64,000 nucleotides of DNA. Source: Caballeronia terrestris (lineage in GTDB: Bacteria > Pseudomonadota > Gammaproteobacteria > Burkholderiales > Burkholderiaceae). A model generated the notes under the pieces. That model saw nothing but the letters and a program-made list of their open reading frames with translations. It ran no database searches and had not been told where the DNA came from. This document shows positions 44,819 through 53,632 of the stretch, one piece after another (within the stretch, counting starts at the first letter, position 1; each line of letters begins with the position of its first letter). The position numbers were made by a program, and so were the translations under genes. The stretch lies in contig NZ_FCOL02000011.1 of the NCBI RefSeq assembly GCF_001544515.1, positions 62,001 to 126,000 of the forward strand. The letters are read 5' to 3'.

Positions 44819-44890
44819 CGCGGCTCCTGCAAGGGGCATGAGATTTTTGATCAGCCGACCGAGTCAGCATGCATCGTGCCAGCGCGACGC

Positions 44891-47191
44891 TCATGCCTTC
44901 GCCATCGCCTGGAGCCGCACTGGAACCGCCTTGGCCGCCGGCACCTTGCTGCGCTTCGCGTGGTGCGCGAGCGGGATCAGCGGATTGCACTCCGGGTAAT
45001 AGCCCATCACGCAGCCGGCGGGGATGTCGAACGCGTGGACGCGCAGCCCGTCGAGCTTGCGTTCGACGTCGTCGTTCGCGACGGTCGAGACCGTCACCGC
45101 TTCGTCTTCCGCGAGGCCCAGGCGCGTCATGTCGTCGCGATTCATCAGCAACACCTGACGGGTATTGAAGATGCCGCGAAAGCGATCGTCAAGGGAATAA
45201 ACGGTCGTGTTGAACTGACTGTCGCCGCGCGTGGTCATGAGGCGCAGCGTGCGCTCGCCGTCGAAGCGCATGTCGAGGTCCTCGCCCATGCCTTCCGGCG
45301 TGATGAAATTGGCCTTGCCGGTTTTGGTCTTCCATTCGCGGTGCGCGGCGGCGAGCGGCCGGTGAAAGCCGCCCGGCTGCGACATGCGCTGGTTGAAGTC
45401 ATTGAACTGGTCGGGATACGTGCGCTCGATCGCCTCACGCACGAGCGAATAGTCGCCGACCCAGGCGTCCCAGTCGACGGAACCCCTTTCCGGCGTGAGC
45501 GTCGCCTTCGCGAGGCCCGCGACGATCGCCGGCTCCGACAGCAAATGCTCGCTCGCCGGCGTCGCGAACCCTTGCGATGCGTGGATGCACGCGGTGCTGT
45601 CCTCGACCGTGACGATCTGCGCGCCGGCCGCCTGCCGGTCGACTTCGATACGCCCCAGGCACGGCAGCAAGTACGACGCGCGGCCGTGCAGCAGATGGCT
45701 GCGGTTCAGGTGCGTCGCGATCTGCACGGTGAGCGGCAGCTTTTTCCACGTGGGCGCCAGCACGTCCTGATCGGGCGTCGCGCGCGCGAAATTGCCGCCG
45801 AGTCCGAGAAACGCGTCGACGGTGCCGTCGCGCACGCCCGCGCAGATGTCGACGGTCGCCATGCCTTCGTCGCGCGGCGGCTCGAAGCGATACAGCTCGG
45901 CGAGCTTGTCGAGCGGCACGAGCGCGGGCTTCTCCGTGATCCCGACGGTGCGCTGCCCCTGCACGTTCGAATGCCCGCGAATCGGGCAGATTCCCGCGCC
46001 GGGCTTGCCGATGTTGCCGCCGAGCAGCATCAGGTTGGTCAGCATCTGCACGGCGAGCACGCCTTCCCGATGCTGCGTGATGCCCATGCCGAACAGGATC
46101 ATGACGGCCTTCGCCTTCGCGTATTCGGCCGCGGCGCCTTCGAGCGCGGCGCGCGTCAAGGCGCTTTCGGCTTCGATATCGGTCCAGTTCGCGGCGCGCA
46201 TGGCGTCGGCGAAGGTGTCGAAGCCGTGCGTGTGCCCGGCGATGAACGCGGCGTCGAGCACGCGCGAACGGCCTGCTTCGCGCGCGCGGTCATCGGCTTC
46301 GATCAGCGCCTTGCAGATGCCCGTGACCGCCGCGATATCCCCGCCGATCTTCACCTGGTGAAATTGCGTGCTGATGCGGGTTTCATCGGACGAAAGCATC
46401 TGTCCCGGCGACTGCGGATTCGCGAACGACACCAGCCCGCGCTCCTTGATCGGATTGAACGTGATGATCTGCGCGTTGCGTTTCTGCCGCGCGTCCTGCA
46501 GCGGATGCAGCATGCGCGGCGCGTTCGTGCCGGTGTTGTGGCCGAAGAAGAAAAAGCAGTCGGTGTGATCGAAATCGTCGAGCGTCACGGTGCCGACCGG
46601 CACGCCGATCGTCTCCGGCAGCGCCACCGACGTGCTCTCGTGGCACATGTTCGAGCTGTCCGGCAGGTTGTTCGTGCCGTACATGCGAGCGAAGAGCTGA
46701 TACATGTACGACGTTTCGAGCGACGCGCGCCCCGACGCGTAGAACACCACGCGCTTCGGATCGAAGCCGCGCAACTGCGCGCCGATTTCGTCGAAGGCTT
46801 CGCTCCAGGCGATCGGGATGTAGCGGTCGGAGGCGGCGTCGTAGCGCATCGGCTCGGTGAGGCGGCCTTGCGATTCGAGCTCGAAATCGGTCCACGCTTC
46901 GAGCGCGGCCAGCGTGTGATGGCGGAAGAATTCGGGCGTACAGCGCTTCGTCGTGACTTCCCACGCGGTGGCTTTCGCGCCGTTTTCGCAGAATTCGAAG
47001 AGATGCGGATCGGCGGGCTTGGCCCACGAGCAACTGACGCATGCGAAGCCGTCGGGCTTGTTCTGGTGCATCAGGATGCGCGCGCCGTTCAGCGCAACGT
47101 GCTCTTTCACGAGGATCGACGCGACCGATTTCACCGATCCCCAGCCGCCGGCCGGGTGGTCGTATTTTTCGATGCGGGGTGGCTTGCTCAT
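44891..47191 (-). CDS. FdhF/YdeP-type molybdopterin oxidoreductase
   Basis: The 766-residue protein matches the YdeP/FdhF-like family of molybdopterin enzymes, with the N-terminal GFACVSCSWAKP motif and blocks such as DHTDCFFFFGHNTGTNAPRML and QRTVGITEKPA that line the bis-MGD cofactor. YdeP of E. coli is tied to acid resistance but its reaction is not settled. There is no separate iron-sulfur subunit gene nearby. The ATG at 47191 is preceded by GAGAAGAAC. A terminator-like stem lies 89 bases upstream (47280-47313), so its promoter is in the short gap between. Confidence 0.85.
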   Translation of the reverse strand: MSKPPRIEKYDHPAGGWGSVKSVASILVKEHVALNGARILMHQNKPDGFACVSCSWAKPADPHLFEFCENGAKATAWEVTTKRCTPEFFRHHTLAALEAWTDFELESQGRLTEPMRYDAASDRYIPIAWSEAFDEIGAQLRGFDPKRVVFYASGRASLETSYMYQLFARMYGTNNLPDSSNMCHESTSVALPETIGVPVGTVTLDDFDHTDCFFFFGHNTGTNAPRMLHPLQDARQKRNAQIITFNPIKERGLVSFANPQSPGQMLSSDETRISTQFHQVKIGGDIAAVTGICKALIEADDRAREAGRSRVLDAAFIAGHTHGFDTFADAMRAANWTDIEAESALTRAALEGAAAEYAKAKAVMILFGMGITQHREGVLAVQMLTNLMLLGGNIGKPGAGICPIRGHSNVQGQRTVGITEKPALVPLDKLAELYRFEPPRDEGMATVDICAGVRDGTVDAFLGLGGNFARATPDQDVLAPTWKKLPLTVQIATHLNRSHLLHGRASYLLPCLGRIEVDRQAAGAQIVTVEDSTACIHASQGFATPASEHLLSEPAIVAGLAKATLTPERGSVDWDAWVGDYSLVREAIERTYPDQFNDFNQRMSQPGGFHRPLAAAHREWKTKTGKANFITPEGMGEDLDMRFDGERTLRLMTTRGDSQFNTTVYSLDDRFRGIFNTRQVLLMNRDDMTRLGLAEDEAVTVSTVANDDVERKLDGLRVHAFDIPAGCVMGYYPECNPLIPLAHHAKRSKVPAAKAVPVRLQAMAKA

Positions 47192-47279
47192 GCGTTCTTC
47201 TCCACGAACACTGGTTTAATCGTGGATTGAGCAATAAACAGGCTCGATGCGGCGGTTTTTGCAACGTTCAGCAAAACGA

Positions 47280-47313
47280 AAGCCGCCGGCCCGCGATTGC
47301 GGAGCGGCGGCTT
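47280..47313 (-). terminator. Rho-independent terminator on the minus strand
   Basis: AAGCCGCCG and CGGCGGCTT (47280-47288 and 47305-47313 on plus) form a nine-base stem. Read on the minus strand it ends in CTTTCGTTTTG. It would stop transcripts from the 47585-48079 gene and the vapB remnant before the FdhF/YdeP gene. Confidence 0.65.
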
Positions 47314-47378
47314 CCAGTTTTCCTGCTTGACGGCTGCGGTCGCGGCGGCGATGGCGCGACAGGTTGCAGATTAGCGCA

Positions 47379-47572
47379 CCACGATTCCTTCAGTTTGCGT
47401 CGGGGAACGGGTTCGAGATCGGCCTCGGTTTCGGCGAGACGGCTCAGGCGTCTCGCGCTTTCACCTCGATCAGCGCGCGCAGCGCTTCACGAACCAACAC
47501 TGATTCTTCCATGAGGCCCGTCAAGGCTTGCGCCTTGGCGAGCAAATCGTCATCGAGGGCTAATGACGTGCG
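47379..47572 (-). pseudogene. Remnant of a VapB-type antitoxin gene (start lost, frameshift)
   Basis: Read on the minus strand from 47572, the frame gives RTSLALDDDLLAKAQALTGL, then EESVLVREALRALIEVKA, and stops at TGA (47446-47444). Shifting by one base (from 47453) continues RRLSRLAETEADLEPVPRRK. Together these match VapB antitoxins (typically MRTTLxLDDDLLAxAxxLTG...EALRALIExESARRLARLGG...PRRR). The position of the start Met is CCG instead of ATG, and a one-base loss lies after GAGGTGAAAGCG. No PIN-domain toxin gene lies on the downstream side. It fills most of the 393-base gap 47192-47584. Confidence 0.75.
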
Positions 47573-47584
47573 CGGCGCCGGTGC

Positions 47585-48079
47585 TCACGTCTCCCCATTC
47601 CCGTCATCGGCGGGAAGAGTCTTCGGCACGAACGCTCCCGCGCGCTCGCGAATCGCTTCGATCTCGCCGGTCACAAACGTCCGGTTATCCGCCGCGAGCG
47701 CGCTCTGGTACGACGCGCCTTCCGGCAACCGATGCAGCAGCGCGCGCAATTCACCTTGCGTCGTCTGCTCGACGGGTTCGAAGTTGTACAACCGCAGCAT
47801 TAGTTCCGTGCGCTCATGCAGCACGAACAAACACCCCGCGAACACCGCGACGCCCAGCACCTCCTGCGCGCCGAAGCGAAACTCGGCCGGCACCGGCGAA
47901 AACGGCAGCCAAACGATCGCGGCGAAGCCGGCGAGCGCCAGCGCGATCGTCACGTTCAGCAAGAGCCGCACGCGCGCGACGATCCGGTCATGTTCCGCCC
48001 GGAGCTGCCCGGCCGATTTCGGCACGAGCGCAGTACGTTGTTTTTGCTGGCGAAGTTCTGAGAACGGGAGAGCGGCCAT
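47585..48079 (-). CDS. Two-TM membrane protein of unknown function
   Basis: The 164-residue protein has two hydrophobic segments near residues 41-62 (LLLNVTIALALAGFAAIVWL) and 75-92 (VLGVAVFAGCLFVLHERTEL), flanked by charged cytoplasmic parts with a C-terminal region rich in Glu and Arg. I recognise no motif. The ATG at 48079 has only a weak site. Its stop codon lies 12 bases before the degenerate vapB remnant, so the latter may have been its operon neighbour. Confidence 0.65.
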   Translation of the reverse strand: MAALPFSELRQQKQRTALVPKSAGQLRAEHDRIVARVRLLLNVTIALALAGFAAIVWLPFSPVPAEFRFGAQEVLGVAVFAGCLFVLHERTELMLRLYNFEPVEQTTQGELRALLHRLPEGASYQSALAADNRTFVTGEIEAIRERAGAFVPKTLPADDGNGET

Positions 48080-48185
48080 GTGAGCGGTGTGCCTCGAAGC
48101 GTGAAGGTAACGCCCGTATTAACGCTTGGCTTACAGGAACGTTGACGCCGGTTACGTCCTGTTTCATCACACACGCCCGAAAATT

Positions 48186-49661
48186 TCACGCCTTGAGCGG
48201 CGTCCTCACGCTGGCGGTGCCGTCGGCGATCTGGCTCGCGAACACGAGCGCCTCGACGATCGTCCCGAATACCTCGTCGCGTACCTTCGGGTCCATCACG
48301 CGCAGCACGTACGACGGGTGATAGGTCGGCACGACCAGCCGTCCGCGATGCTCGATCGTCTTGCCGAGATACTCGGAGAGCGCCGTCCGATGTCCCGTCA
48401 GCGACTTGAGCGCCGTCGCCCCGAGCGCGACGACGACCTTCGGCGCGACGCGCGCCAGTTCCTCGTCGAGCCAGTGGCGGCAGGCCTCGCGCTCGCGCTG
48501 CGCGGGCTGCTGCTGCACGCGCTCCTCGCCCTGCGGCTCCCACTTGAAGTGCTTCACCGCGTTGGTCAGATAGAGCGTCTCGCGCGGGATCTGCGCCTCG
48601 GCGAGCGCTTCGTCGAGCAGCTTGCCCGCCGGCCCGACGAACGGCTTGCCCGTCAGGTCCTCCTGATCGCCCGGCTGCTCGCCGACCAGCATGATCCGCG
48701 CGTTCGCCGGCCCGATCCCCCCGACCGGCTGCGTCGCGTTGCGCCACAGCGCGCAGCGCTTGCAGGCATCGAGGGAGGGGGGCTTCGTCTTGAGCGACGG
48801 CCCGTCGAGCGGCTCCATGTCGATCGCGACTTCCATCTCCGGCGGCACGTTGCGCGGACGGCGGTCGCGCCGCGCGCCGGGATCGGGGCGGCCGATCAGC
48901 GCCGGATCGGCTTTCGCGTCCGGCGGACTCTTCCAGTAGCGCACCGGCATGTGCGACGCCATCTCGGCTGCGTTGGCGAGCGCCGGGGCGAACGTGCTTT
49001 CGTAGTACGCGAGCCAGAGCGCTTCGATCGCGTCGCCGCTGACGGCTTCGCCCGGCGACGCCAGTTCGGTCGGCTTCGGCTCCGGCTCGCTCGTGCGATC
49101 GACGCGCAGCAGGGCGCCATCCCAGAACGCGGCGCCGTGCGGCGTCGCGATCATCCAGGTGGCGCTGCCCATGCGCGTCGCGAAACTGAGCGCGGCGTGC
49201 TCCAGCAGGTCGTGCACCGGCTCGAACCAACTGATGAACTCGGGCGGCCCGAGCGACGGATCGCGATGCCGAAAGCGCAGGAACTTCTTCATGTGCGTCT
49301 CTTCGGCCTGCACGGCTTCGACCATCTCATGCAGGCGCCGGCCGTCGGGGTCGTCCAGCGAGGCGACCGCGCGATCGCCCTGCGTCCAGCGCCAGAGCGC
49401 CTTGTAGAGAAACGGCCAGCGGTCGCGCACGCGATAGCACGAGGCTGTCTCGATCATGTCGAGAAAGCCGCGCGCGATCTTCACGGGCGGCGGCGCGCCG
49501 GGCGCGTCCGGGATGGGATCGATGGTGCCGAACACGGTCGCCGAGTCGGATGCCTCTCGCCACAAGAGCCCCTCCGGCGAGATGCCGCGCGCGAGCAGGT
49601 CCCGCGCGGCGTCGCGCCACGAGGCATAGGACGGTTCGATGACGACGCTGTTCAACGGCAT
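48186..49661 (-). CDS. DUF4130-UdgX fusion: uracil-DNA glycosylase superfamily protein with altered catalytic loop
   Basis: The 491-residue protein joins a DUF4130 domain (about 1-240) to a UdgX-type domain (about 290-480). Motif A GEQPGDQED is at 327-335, the iron-sulfur CxxC (C300, C303) is in ACKRCALW, and motif B HPSYVLR begins at 448. UdgX proteins bind uracil-DNA covalently through a His in a KRRIH loop; here that loop reads GEERVQQQ (378-385), so the His position is probably Q383 and two basic residues are Glu. The start ATG at 49661 lies 28 bases from a LexA box; a start at 49724 would read through it. No radical SAM partner gene is adjacent. Confidence 0.8.
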   Translation of the reverse strand: MPLNSVVIEPSYASWRDAARDLLARGISPEGLLWREASDSATVFGTIDPIPDAPGAPPPVKIARGFLDMIETASCYRVRDRWPFLYKALWRWTQGDRAVASLDDPDGRRLHEMVEAVQAEETHMKKFLRFRHRDPSLGPPEFISWFEPVHDLLEHAALSFATRMGSATWMIATPHGAAFWDGALLRVDRTSEPEPKPTELASPGEAVSGDAIEALWLAYYESTFAPALANAAEMASHMPVRYWKSPPDAKADPALIGRPDPGARRDRRPRNVPPEMEVAIDMEPLDGPSLKTKPPSLDACKRCALWRNATQPVGGIGPANARIMLVGEQPGDQEDLTGKPFVGPAGKLLDEALAEAQIPRETLYLTNAVKHFKWEPQGEERVQQQPAQREREACRHWLDEELARVAPKVVVALGATALKSLTGHRTALSEYLGKTIEHRGRLVVPTYHPSYVLRVMDPKVRDEVFGTIVEALVFASQIADGTASVRTPLKA

Positions 49662-49688
49662 GACTGGATCGGCAAAAATCGATGAAAG

Positions 49689-49708
49689 TACTGTATATCC
49701 ATACAGTA
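49689..49708. promoter_or_regulatory. LexA (SOS) box upstream of the UdgX-like gene
   Basis: TACTGTATATCCATACAGTA carries the CTGT-N8-ACAG core (49691-49706) and matches the E. coli-type LexA consensus almost exactly, as expected for beta-proteobacteria. It ends 28 bases before the minus-strand ATG at 49661 and overlaps the expected transcription start, a classic repressing position. DNA damage should therefore induce the gene. Confidence 0.85.
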
Positions 49709-49737
49709 TTCTAACGACGCCCACGCCGTCGCCGCAA
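49708..49737 (-). promoter_or_regulatory. Candidate promoter of the UdgX-like gene
   Basis: On the minus strand, TTGCGG (49737-49732) and TAGAAT (49713-49708, five of six -10 matches) are separated by 18 bases. The -10 adjoins the LexA box so that LexA would cover the transcription start. Confidence 0.5.
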
Positions 49738-49882
49738 CTTTTTCGAAATGATCAGGCCCTTTGTTCTCAAGGGGTTAGCCGTCGTTGCACAACGTGAAAC
49801 GCTGGGAACAGTGTTTGCTGAACGCTCCGCATCGCGGCCGCCGGCAACGGCCCGCCGAACCAATACGAACGGAGTCAACAAC

Positions 49883-50575
49883 ATGCTCGGCATCGTCATA
49901 CCCGCCCACAACGAGGCAGCGCACATCGGGGAATGCGTGGCGTGCGCCCAGCGCGCCGCGAATCATCATCAATTGCTGGGGGAAGAGGTCCGCGTGATCG
50001 TCGTGCTCGACAGTTGCACCGACGACACCGAAGCCATCGCAAGCGCGCTCGGCGCCGACGTGACGGTCATCGACGCGCGCAACGTCGGCATGGCGCGCGC
50101 GCACGGGGCGGAGCGGGCGCTCGCGCTCGGGGCGCGCTGGCTCGCGTTCACCGACGCCGATACCACCGTCGCCGACGACTGGCTCGTGCAGCAACTCGAC
50201 TGCTGCGCCGATGCCGTGTGCGGCGTGGTCGGCGTGCGCGACTGGTCGCCGCATGTCGCCGAGGTGCGGGCGCATTTCGGCGCGACCTACACCGATGCCG
50301 ATGGTCATCGGCACATTCACGGCGCGAATCTCGGGGTGTCGGCGCATGCGTATCTGCGCGCGGGCGGCTTCGCGCCGCTGGAGTCGAGCGAGGATGTGGC
50401 GCTCGTCGAATCGCTGATCGCGACGGGCGCGCATATCGAATGGAGCGCGGCGCCGCGCGTGGTGACGAGCGCACGGACGGATTTTCGGGCGAAGAAAGGC
50501 TTCGGAGCGACGCTGGTGGAAGCCGGGCGGCGTTATTTCACGCCTGCGGACCCGGTCGGGGCAATGGCGGCTTGA
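49883..50575 (+). CDS. Family 2 glycosyltransferase
   Basis: The 230-residue soluble GT2-type enzyme begins with IVIPAHNEAAHIGECV and contains DSCTDDTEAIA and the metal-binding motif FTDADTTVADDWL (DxD type). An acceptor region ESSEDVALVESLI follows, with His/Asp residues typical of the GT-A fold. There is no transmembrane segment. The start at 49883 follows ACGGAGTC. It could glycosylate a lipid or small molecule; nothing adjacent identifies the acceptor. It is separated by 221 bases from the divergent UdgX-like gene and is convergent with the MocA-like gene. Confidence 0.82.
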   Translation: MLGIVIPAHNEAAHIGECVACAQRAANHHQLLGEEVRVIVVLDSCTDDTEAIASALGADVTVIDARNVGMARAHGAERALALGARWLAFTDADTTVADDWLVQQLDCCADAVCGVVGVRDWSPHVAEVRAHFGATYTDADGHRHIHGANLGVSAHAYLRAGGFAPLESSEDVALVESLIATGAHIEWSAAPRVVTSARTDFRAKKGFGATLVEAGRRYFTPADPVGAMAA

Positions 50576-50714
50576 TCGACGTTCGAAGCGCGGAACGTTC
50601 CGCTTCATTGCGGCAAGTCAGCGCGGCCTGCGCGCTGCTCAATCGCGCGTTGGGAAGTGTCGCGGCTGTGGTCGCGCACGGCAGAGCCGCGCCACGCCAG
50701 CCGACCCAAAACCT

Positions 50715-51302
50715 TCACCCCATCCCCAAATCCCCCGGCAAATCGACATCGCGCAGGATGTTCGGATCGTCTACATCGATACGACGCACCGGGTTGAGCG
50801 TGATCAGCGAGCGCGCGCCGGCGTCGCCGTCGAGTGTTCCGAGCGCCTTCGCGTGCGCGCGCCCGAAACCCACCGGATGCCCGCGCTGGTCGCGATAGTA
50901 GGGCGCCACGAGCGGCGTGCCGCCGTCGAGCGCGCGTGCCACCGCTTCGATCGTCTGCGGCTCGATCCACGGCATGTCGCCGAGCGCGACCAGCCAGCCT
51001 TCCGCGTCGGACCTTGCGCGCACCGCGGCGGCGAGCGTCGCGCCCATGCCGCGCTCGGCATCGATCGCGAAAATCACGTCGCAGCCCGCTTCGTTCAGCA
51101 CATCGGCGAGTTTTTCCGCGCCCGGCCGCACGACGGCGACCACCTGCGCCACCACCGACAACAACCGCCGCGCCGACTGGAACACGACCGGCGTACCGTC
51201 GGGCAGCGTCGCTAGCAGCTTGTTGTGGATGCCGGAGGGGTCGAAACGCGTGCCGAGACCAGCGGCGAGCAGAACGCCGGTCGCATTCGATGAAAAGGTC
51301 AT
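50715..51302 (-). CDS. MocA-like molybdopterin cytidylyltransferase (NTP-transferase)
   Basis: The 195-residue nucleotidyltransferase has the GT-A-type N-terminus GVLLAAGLGTRFDPSG, a Lys in IHNKLLATLPDG, and the loop DMPWIEPQTIEAV. This is the MobA/MocA fold that adds CMP to molybdopterin. The ATG at 51302 follows a weak site; a longer frame to 51362 is less likely. It lies downstream of paoABC on the same strand, after a terminator. PaoABC-type enzymes need the cytosine dinucleotide cofactor that MocA makes, so the neighbourhood supports a MocA role. MobA (guanylyltransferase) cannot be excluded. Confidence 0.75.
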   Translation of the reverse strand: MTFSSNATGVLLAAGLGTRFDPSGIHNKLLATLPDGTPVVFQSARRLLSVVAQVVAVVRPGAEKLADVLNEAGCDVIFAIDAERGMGATLAAAVRARSDAEGWLVALGDMPWIEPQTIEAVARALDGGTPLVAPYYRDQRGHPVGFGRAHAKALGTLDGDAGARSLITLNPVRRIDVDDPNILRDVDLPGDLGMG

Positions 51303-51370
51303 GGCCGGTCCGTCGCAAAGGGGGATGGCGTCGATTGTGCAGCGCGTCGAAGGCAGTCGCAAGTTGTCAC

Positions 51371-51404
51371 AAAAAACCCGCGCGAAGTTGTGTCGCGCGG
51401 GTTT
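51371..51404 (-). terminator. Rho-independent terminator after the molybdenum subunit gene
   Basis: AAACCCGCGCGA (51374-51385) pairs with TCGCGCGGGTTT (51393-51404) around a seven-base loop. Read on the minus strand it ends in six T residues, five bases past the stop at 51410. Confidence 0.92.
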
Positions 51405-51409
51405 GACAC

Positions 51410-53632
51410 TTACACGGACTGCTTCGTCAGCACCTTGTCGAGGGTCACCGGCAGGTCGCGCACGCGCACGCCGGTCGCGTGATAAACAGCATTCGCGATC
51501 GCCGCCGACACCCCCGTGATCCCGATCTCGCCGATCCCCCGCGCCCCGAGCGGGTTGATATACGGATCACCCGGGCCGACGAACGAGATATCCAGCGCGC
51601 CGATATCCGCATTCACCGGCACGTGGTACTCCGCGAGATTTGCGTTCGTATAGCGGCCGTAGCGCGCGTCGAGATCGCTTTTTTCGAGCAGCGCCGTCCC
51701 GATCCCCCACACGATGCCGCCCATCAACTGGCTGTGCGCCGTCTTCGCGTTCAGCAGATTGCCGACGTCGTACACGCCGACCACGCGCGCCACGCGAATC
51801 GTGCCGAGGTCTTCATCGATGTGGACTTCGGTGAACACCGCGCCGAACGAGTGAAACGAATATTGCTGCTTCTCGCCGCCCGGCTTGACCGTCGCCGACG
51901 CCTCGACTGGCTTCCCGCCGTTTCGCGCGATGATCGCCGCCGCCGGATCGCGCTTCGACGGCGTCGAGCGGCTCATGACCCAGCCGTTCTCGACCGTGAC
52001 ATCGTCACGCGCGACGCCCGCGAGCGGCGAGCCGCTATCGGCTAGCGCGAGCGCGATCAGCCGGTCGCGCGCTTCGGTCGCGGCGGCGCGCACCGCTGGC
52101 GAAACACTCGCAACCGACTGCGATCCGCCCGACACCGGCGCCTTCGGCAGCGACGAATCGCCGAGCGCGAAATGCACGTTCTCAGGCGCGAAACCAAGCG
52201 CATCGGCGGCGACCTGCGTCATCACCGTATAGGTGCCGGTGCCGAGATCCTGCGTGCCGGAGGCGACCATCGCGGTGCCGTCGGGCAGGATGCGCGCGAT
52301 CGCCGACGCCTCGCTGCGGTTCGCTGGATACGTCGCCGACGCCACGCCCATGCCGATCAGCGTATGTCCGTCGCGCATCGAACGCGGCTTCGGATTGCGC
52401 CGCGCCCAGCCGAATTTATCCGCGCCCGCCTGATAACACTCGCGCAGCGCCTTGCTGGACCAGGGCTTTTTCTCCTGCGGCTCGGTTTCGGCGTAGTTCT
52501 TCAGGCGAAACGCGATCGGGTCCATGCGCAATTGCGACGCCATTTCGTCCATCGCCGATTCCAGCGCGAACGATCCACTCGTCTCGCCGGGCGCACGCGT
52601 GAACGTCGGCGTGCCGATGTCGAGCTTGACCAGCTTGTGCGACGTCGATTGATGCGGCACCGCGTACATCATGCGCGAGACGATCGCGGAGGTTTCGGTC
52701 CAGTCCTCGAAGGTCGAAGTGGTCGAGATCGAATCGTGGCGCATGCCGGTGAGCGTGCCGTCGTCGCGGGCGGCGACCTGCATGTGCTGCTCGGTGAACG
52801 GCCGGTTGCCGACGAGGCCCCACATCTGCGTGCGCTCCAGCACGAGCCGCACGGGCCGCCCGGTCTGCTTCGCGGCCATCGCGGCGAGCACGACGTGCGA
52901 CCAAACCGAGCCCTTGCAGCCGAACCCGCCGCCGACGAACGGGCAGATCACGCGCACATTGGCGTCCGGGATGCCGAGCAGCTTCGCGACCGCGCTTTTT
53001 GCGCCTGAAACGCCTTGCGTGGCGTCGTAGAGCGTGAGATTCGGGCCGTCCCAGCGGGCAAGTGTTGCGTGCGGCTCCATCGGATTGTGGTGCTCGTAGG
53101 GCGTCGTGTAGACGGCGTCGAGCCGCGTCGGGCCTTGCTGCAGGCCGGCATCGACGTCGCCGCGCTTCGTCGTCACCGGGCGGTTGTTCATCTTTTCCGG
53201 CGCGTAGGCGCGCGGCTTTTCGCGCTGGAAATCGGCGGTCGGCGCGGCGGTTTCGTAGCGCACGGTGACGCGGCGCGCGGCATCGGTGGCACGCTCCAGC
53301 GTGTCCGCGACCACTACTGCAACCGGCTCGTTGCTGTAGCGCACCTCGTTGGTCTGCAAGAGTGTGAGCCGGCGCACGGCGGGCGGCTCTGCATCGGCGA
53401 CGCCGCCGTTCGGCAGGCGCATCGCCGTCTGGTAGGTCATCACGAGCAGCACGCCGGGCATCGACTGCGCTTGAGTCCTGTCGATCGACGCGATTTTTCC
53501 GCGCGCGATCGTGCTCGTCACGAGCACCGCGTGCGCCAGCTTGGACTCGGGATTATCGGCGGAATAGCGCGCCTGGCCGGTCACTTTGAGCACGCCGTCG
53601 GTGCGATCGAGCGGTTGTCCGATATAAGTCAT
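51410..53632 (-). CDS. paoC: Periplasmic aldehyde oxidoreductase molybdenum-binding subunit
   Basis: The 740-residue xanthine oxidase family subunit has N-terminal TYIGQPLDRTDGVLKVTGQA and a C-terminal cofactor region with the catalytic Glu E702 in GARGIGEIGITG, in the place expected for PaoC. The molybdenum-loop motif GGGFGCKGSVW is present mid-protein. It oxidises aromatic and aliphatic aldehydes to acids in the periplasm, with a molybdopterin cytosine dinucleotide cofactor. The ATG at 53632 overlaps the stop of paoB (ATGA). The frame continues upstream to 54373 only as antisense noise over paoB. Confidence 0.88.
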   Translation of the reverse strand: MTYIGQPLDRTDGVLKVTGQARYSADNPESKLAHAVLVTSTIARGKIASIDRTQAQSMPGVLLVMTYQTAMRLPNGGVADAEPPAVRRLTLLQTNEVRYSNEPVAVVVADTLERATDAARRVTVRYETAAPTADFQREKPRAYAPEKMNNRPVTTKRGDVDAGLQQGPTRLDAVYTTPYEHHNPMEPHATLARWDGPNLTLYDATQGVSGAKSAVAKLLGIPDANVRVICPFVGGGFGCKGSVWSHVVLAAMAAKQTGRPVRLVLERTQMWGLVGNRPFTEQHMQVAARDDGTLTGMRHDSISTTSTFEDWTETSAIVSRMMYAVPHQSTSHKLVKLDIGTPTFTRAPGETSGSFALESAMDEMASQLRMDPIAFRLKNYAETEPQEKKPWSSKALRECYQAGADKFGWARRNPKPRSMRDGHTLIGMGVASATYPANRSEASAIARILPDGTAMVASGTQDLGTGTYTVMTQVAADALGFAPENVHFALGDSSLPKAPVSGGSQSVASVSPAVRAAATEARDRLIALALADSGSPLAGVARDDVTVENGWVMSRSTPSKRDPAAAIIARNGGKPVEASATVKPGGEKQQYSFHSFGAVFTEVHIDEDLGTIRVARVVGVYDVGNLLNAKTAHSQLMGGIVWGIGTALLEKSDLDARYGRYTNANLAEYHVPVNADIGALDISFVGPGDPYINPLGARGIGEIGITGVSAAIANAVYHATGVRVRDLPVTLDKVLTKQSV

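Noticed and set aside
44252-47230. A 992-codon open frame opposite the FdhF/YdeP gene and the GT9 fragment
   Set aside because: Composition is that of an antisense shadow (Arg, His, Ala), it has no family features, and it crosses clear genes on the other strand.
47401-47420. A GGGTTCGAGATC stretch resembling a tRNA T-arm
   Set aside because: No cloverleaf, acceptor stem or CCA can be built around it; it lies within the vapB remnant.
49662-49724. Longer start of the UdgX-like protein at 49724
   Set aside because: It would translate through the LexA box and promoter; the ATG at 49661 gives a normal N-terminus.
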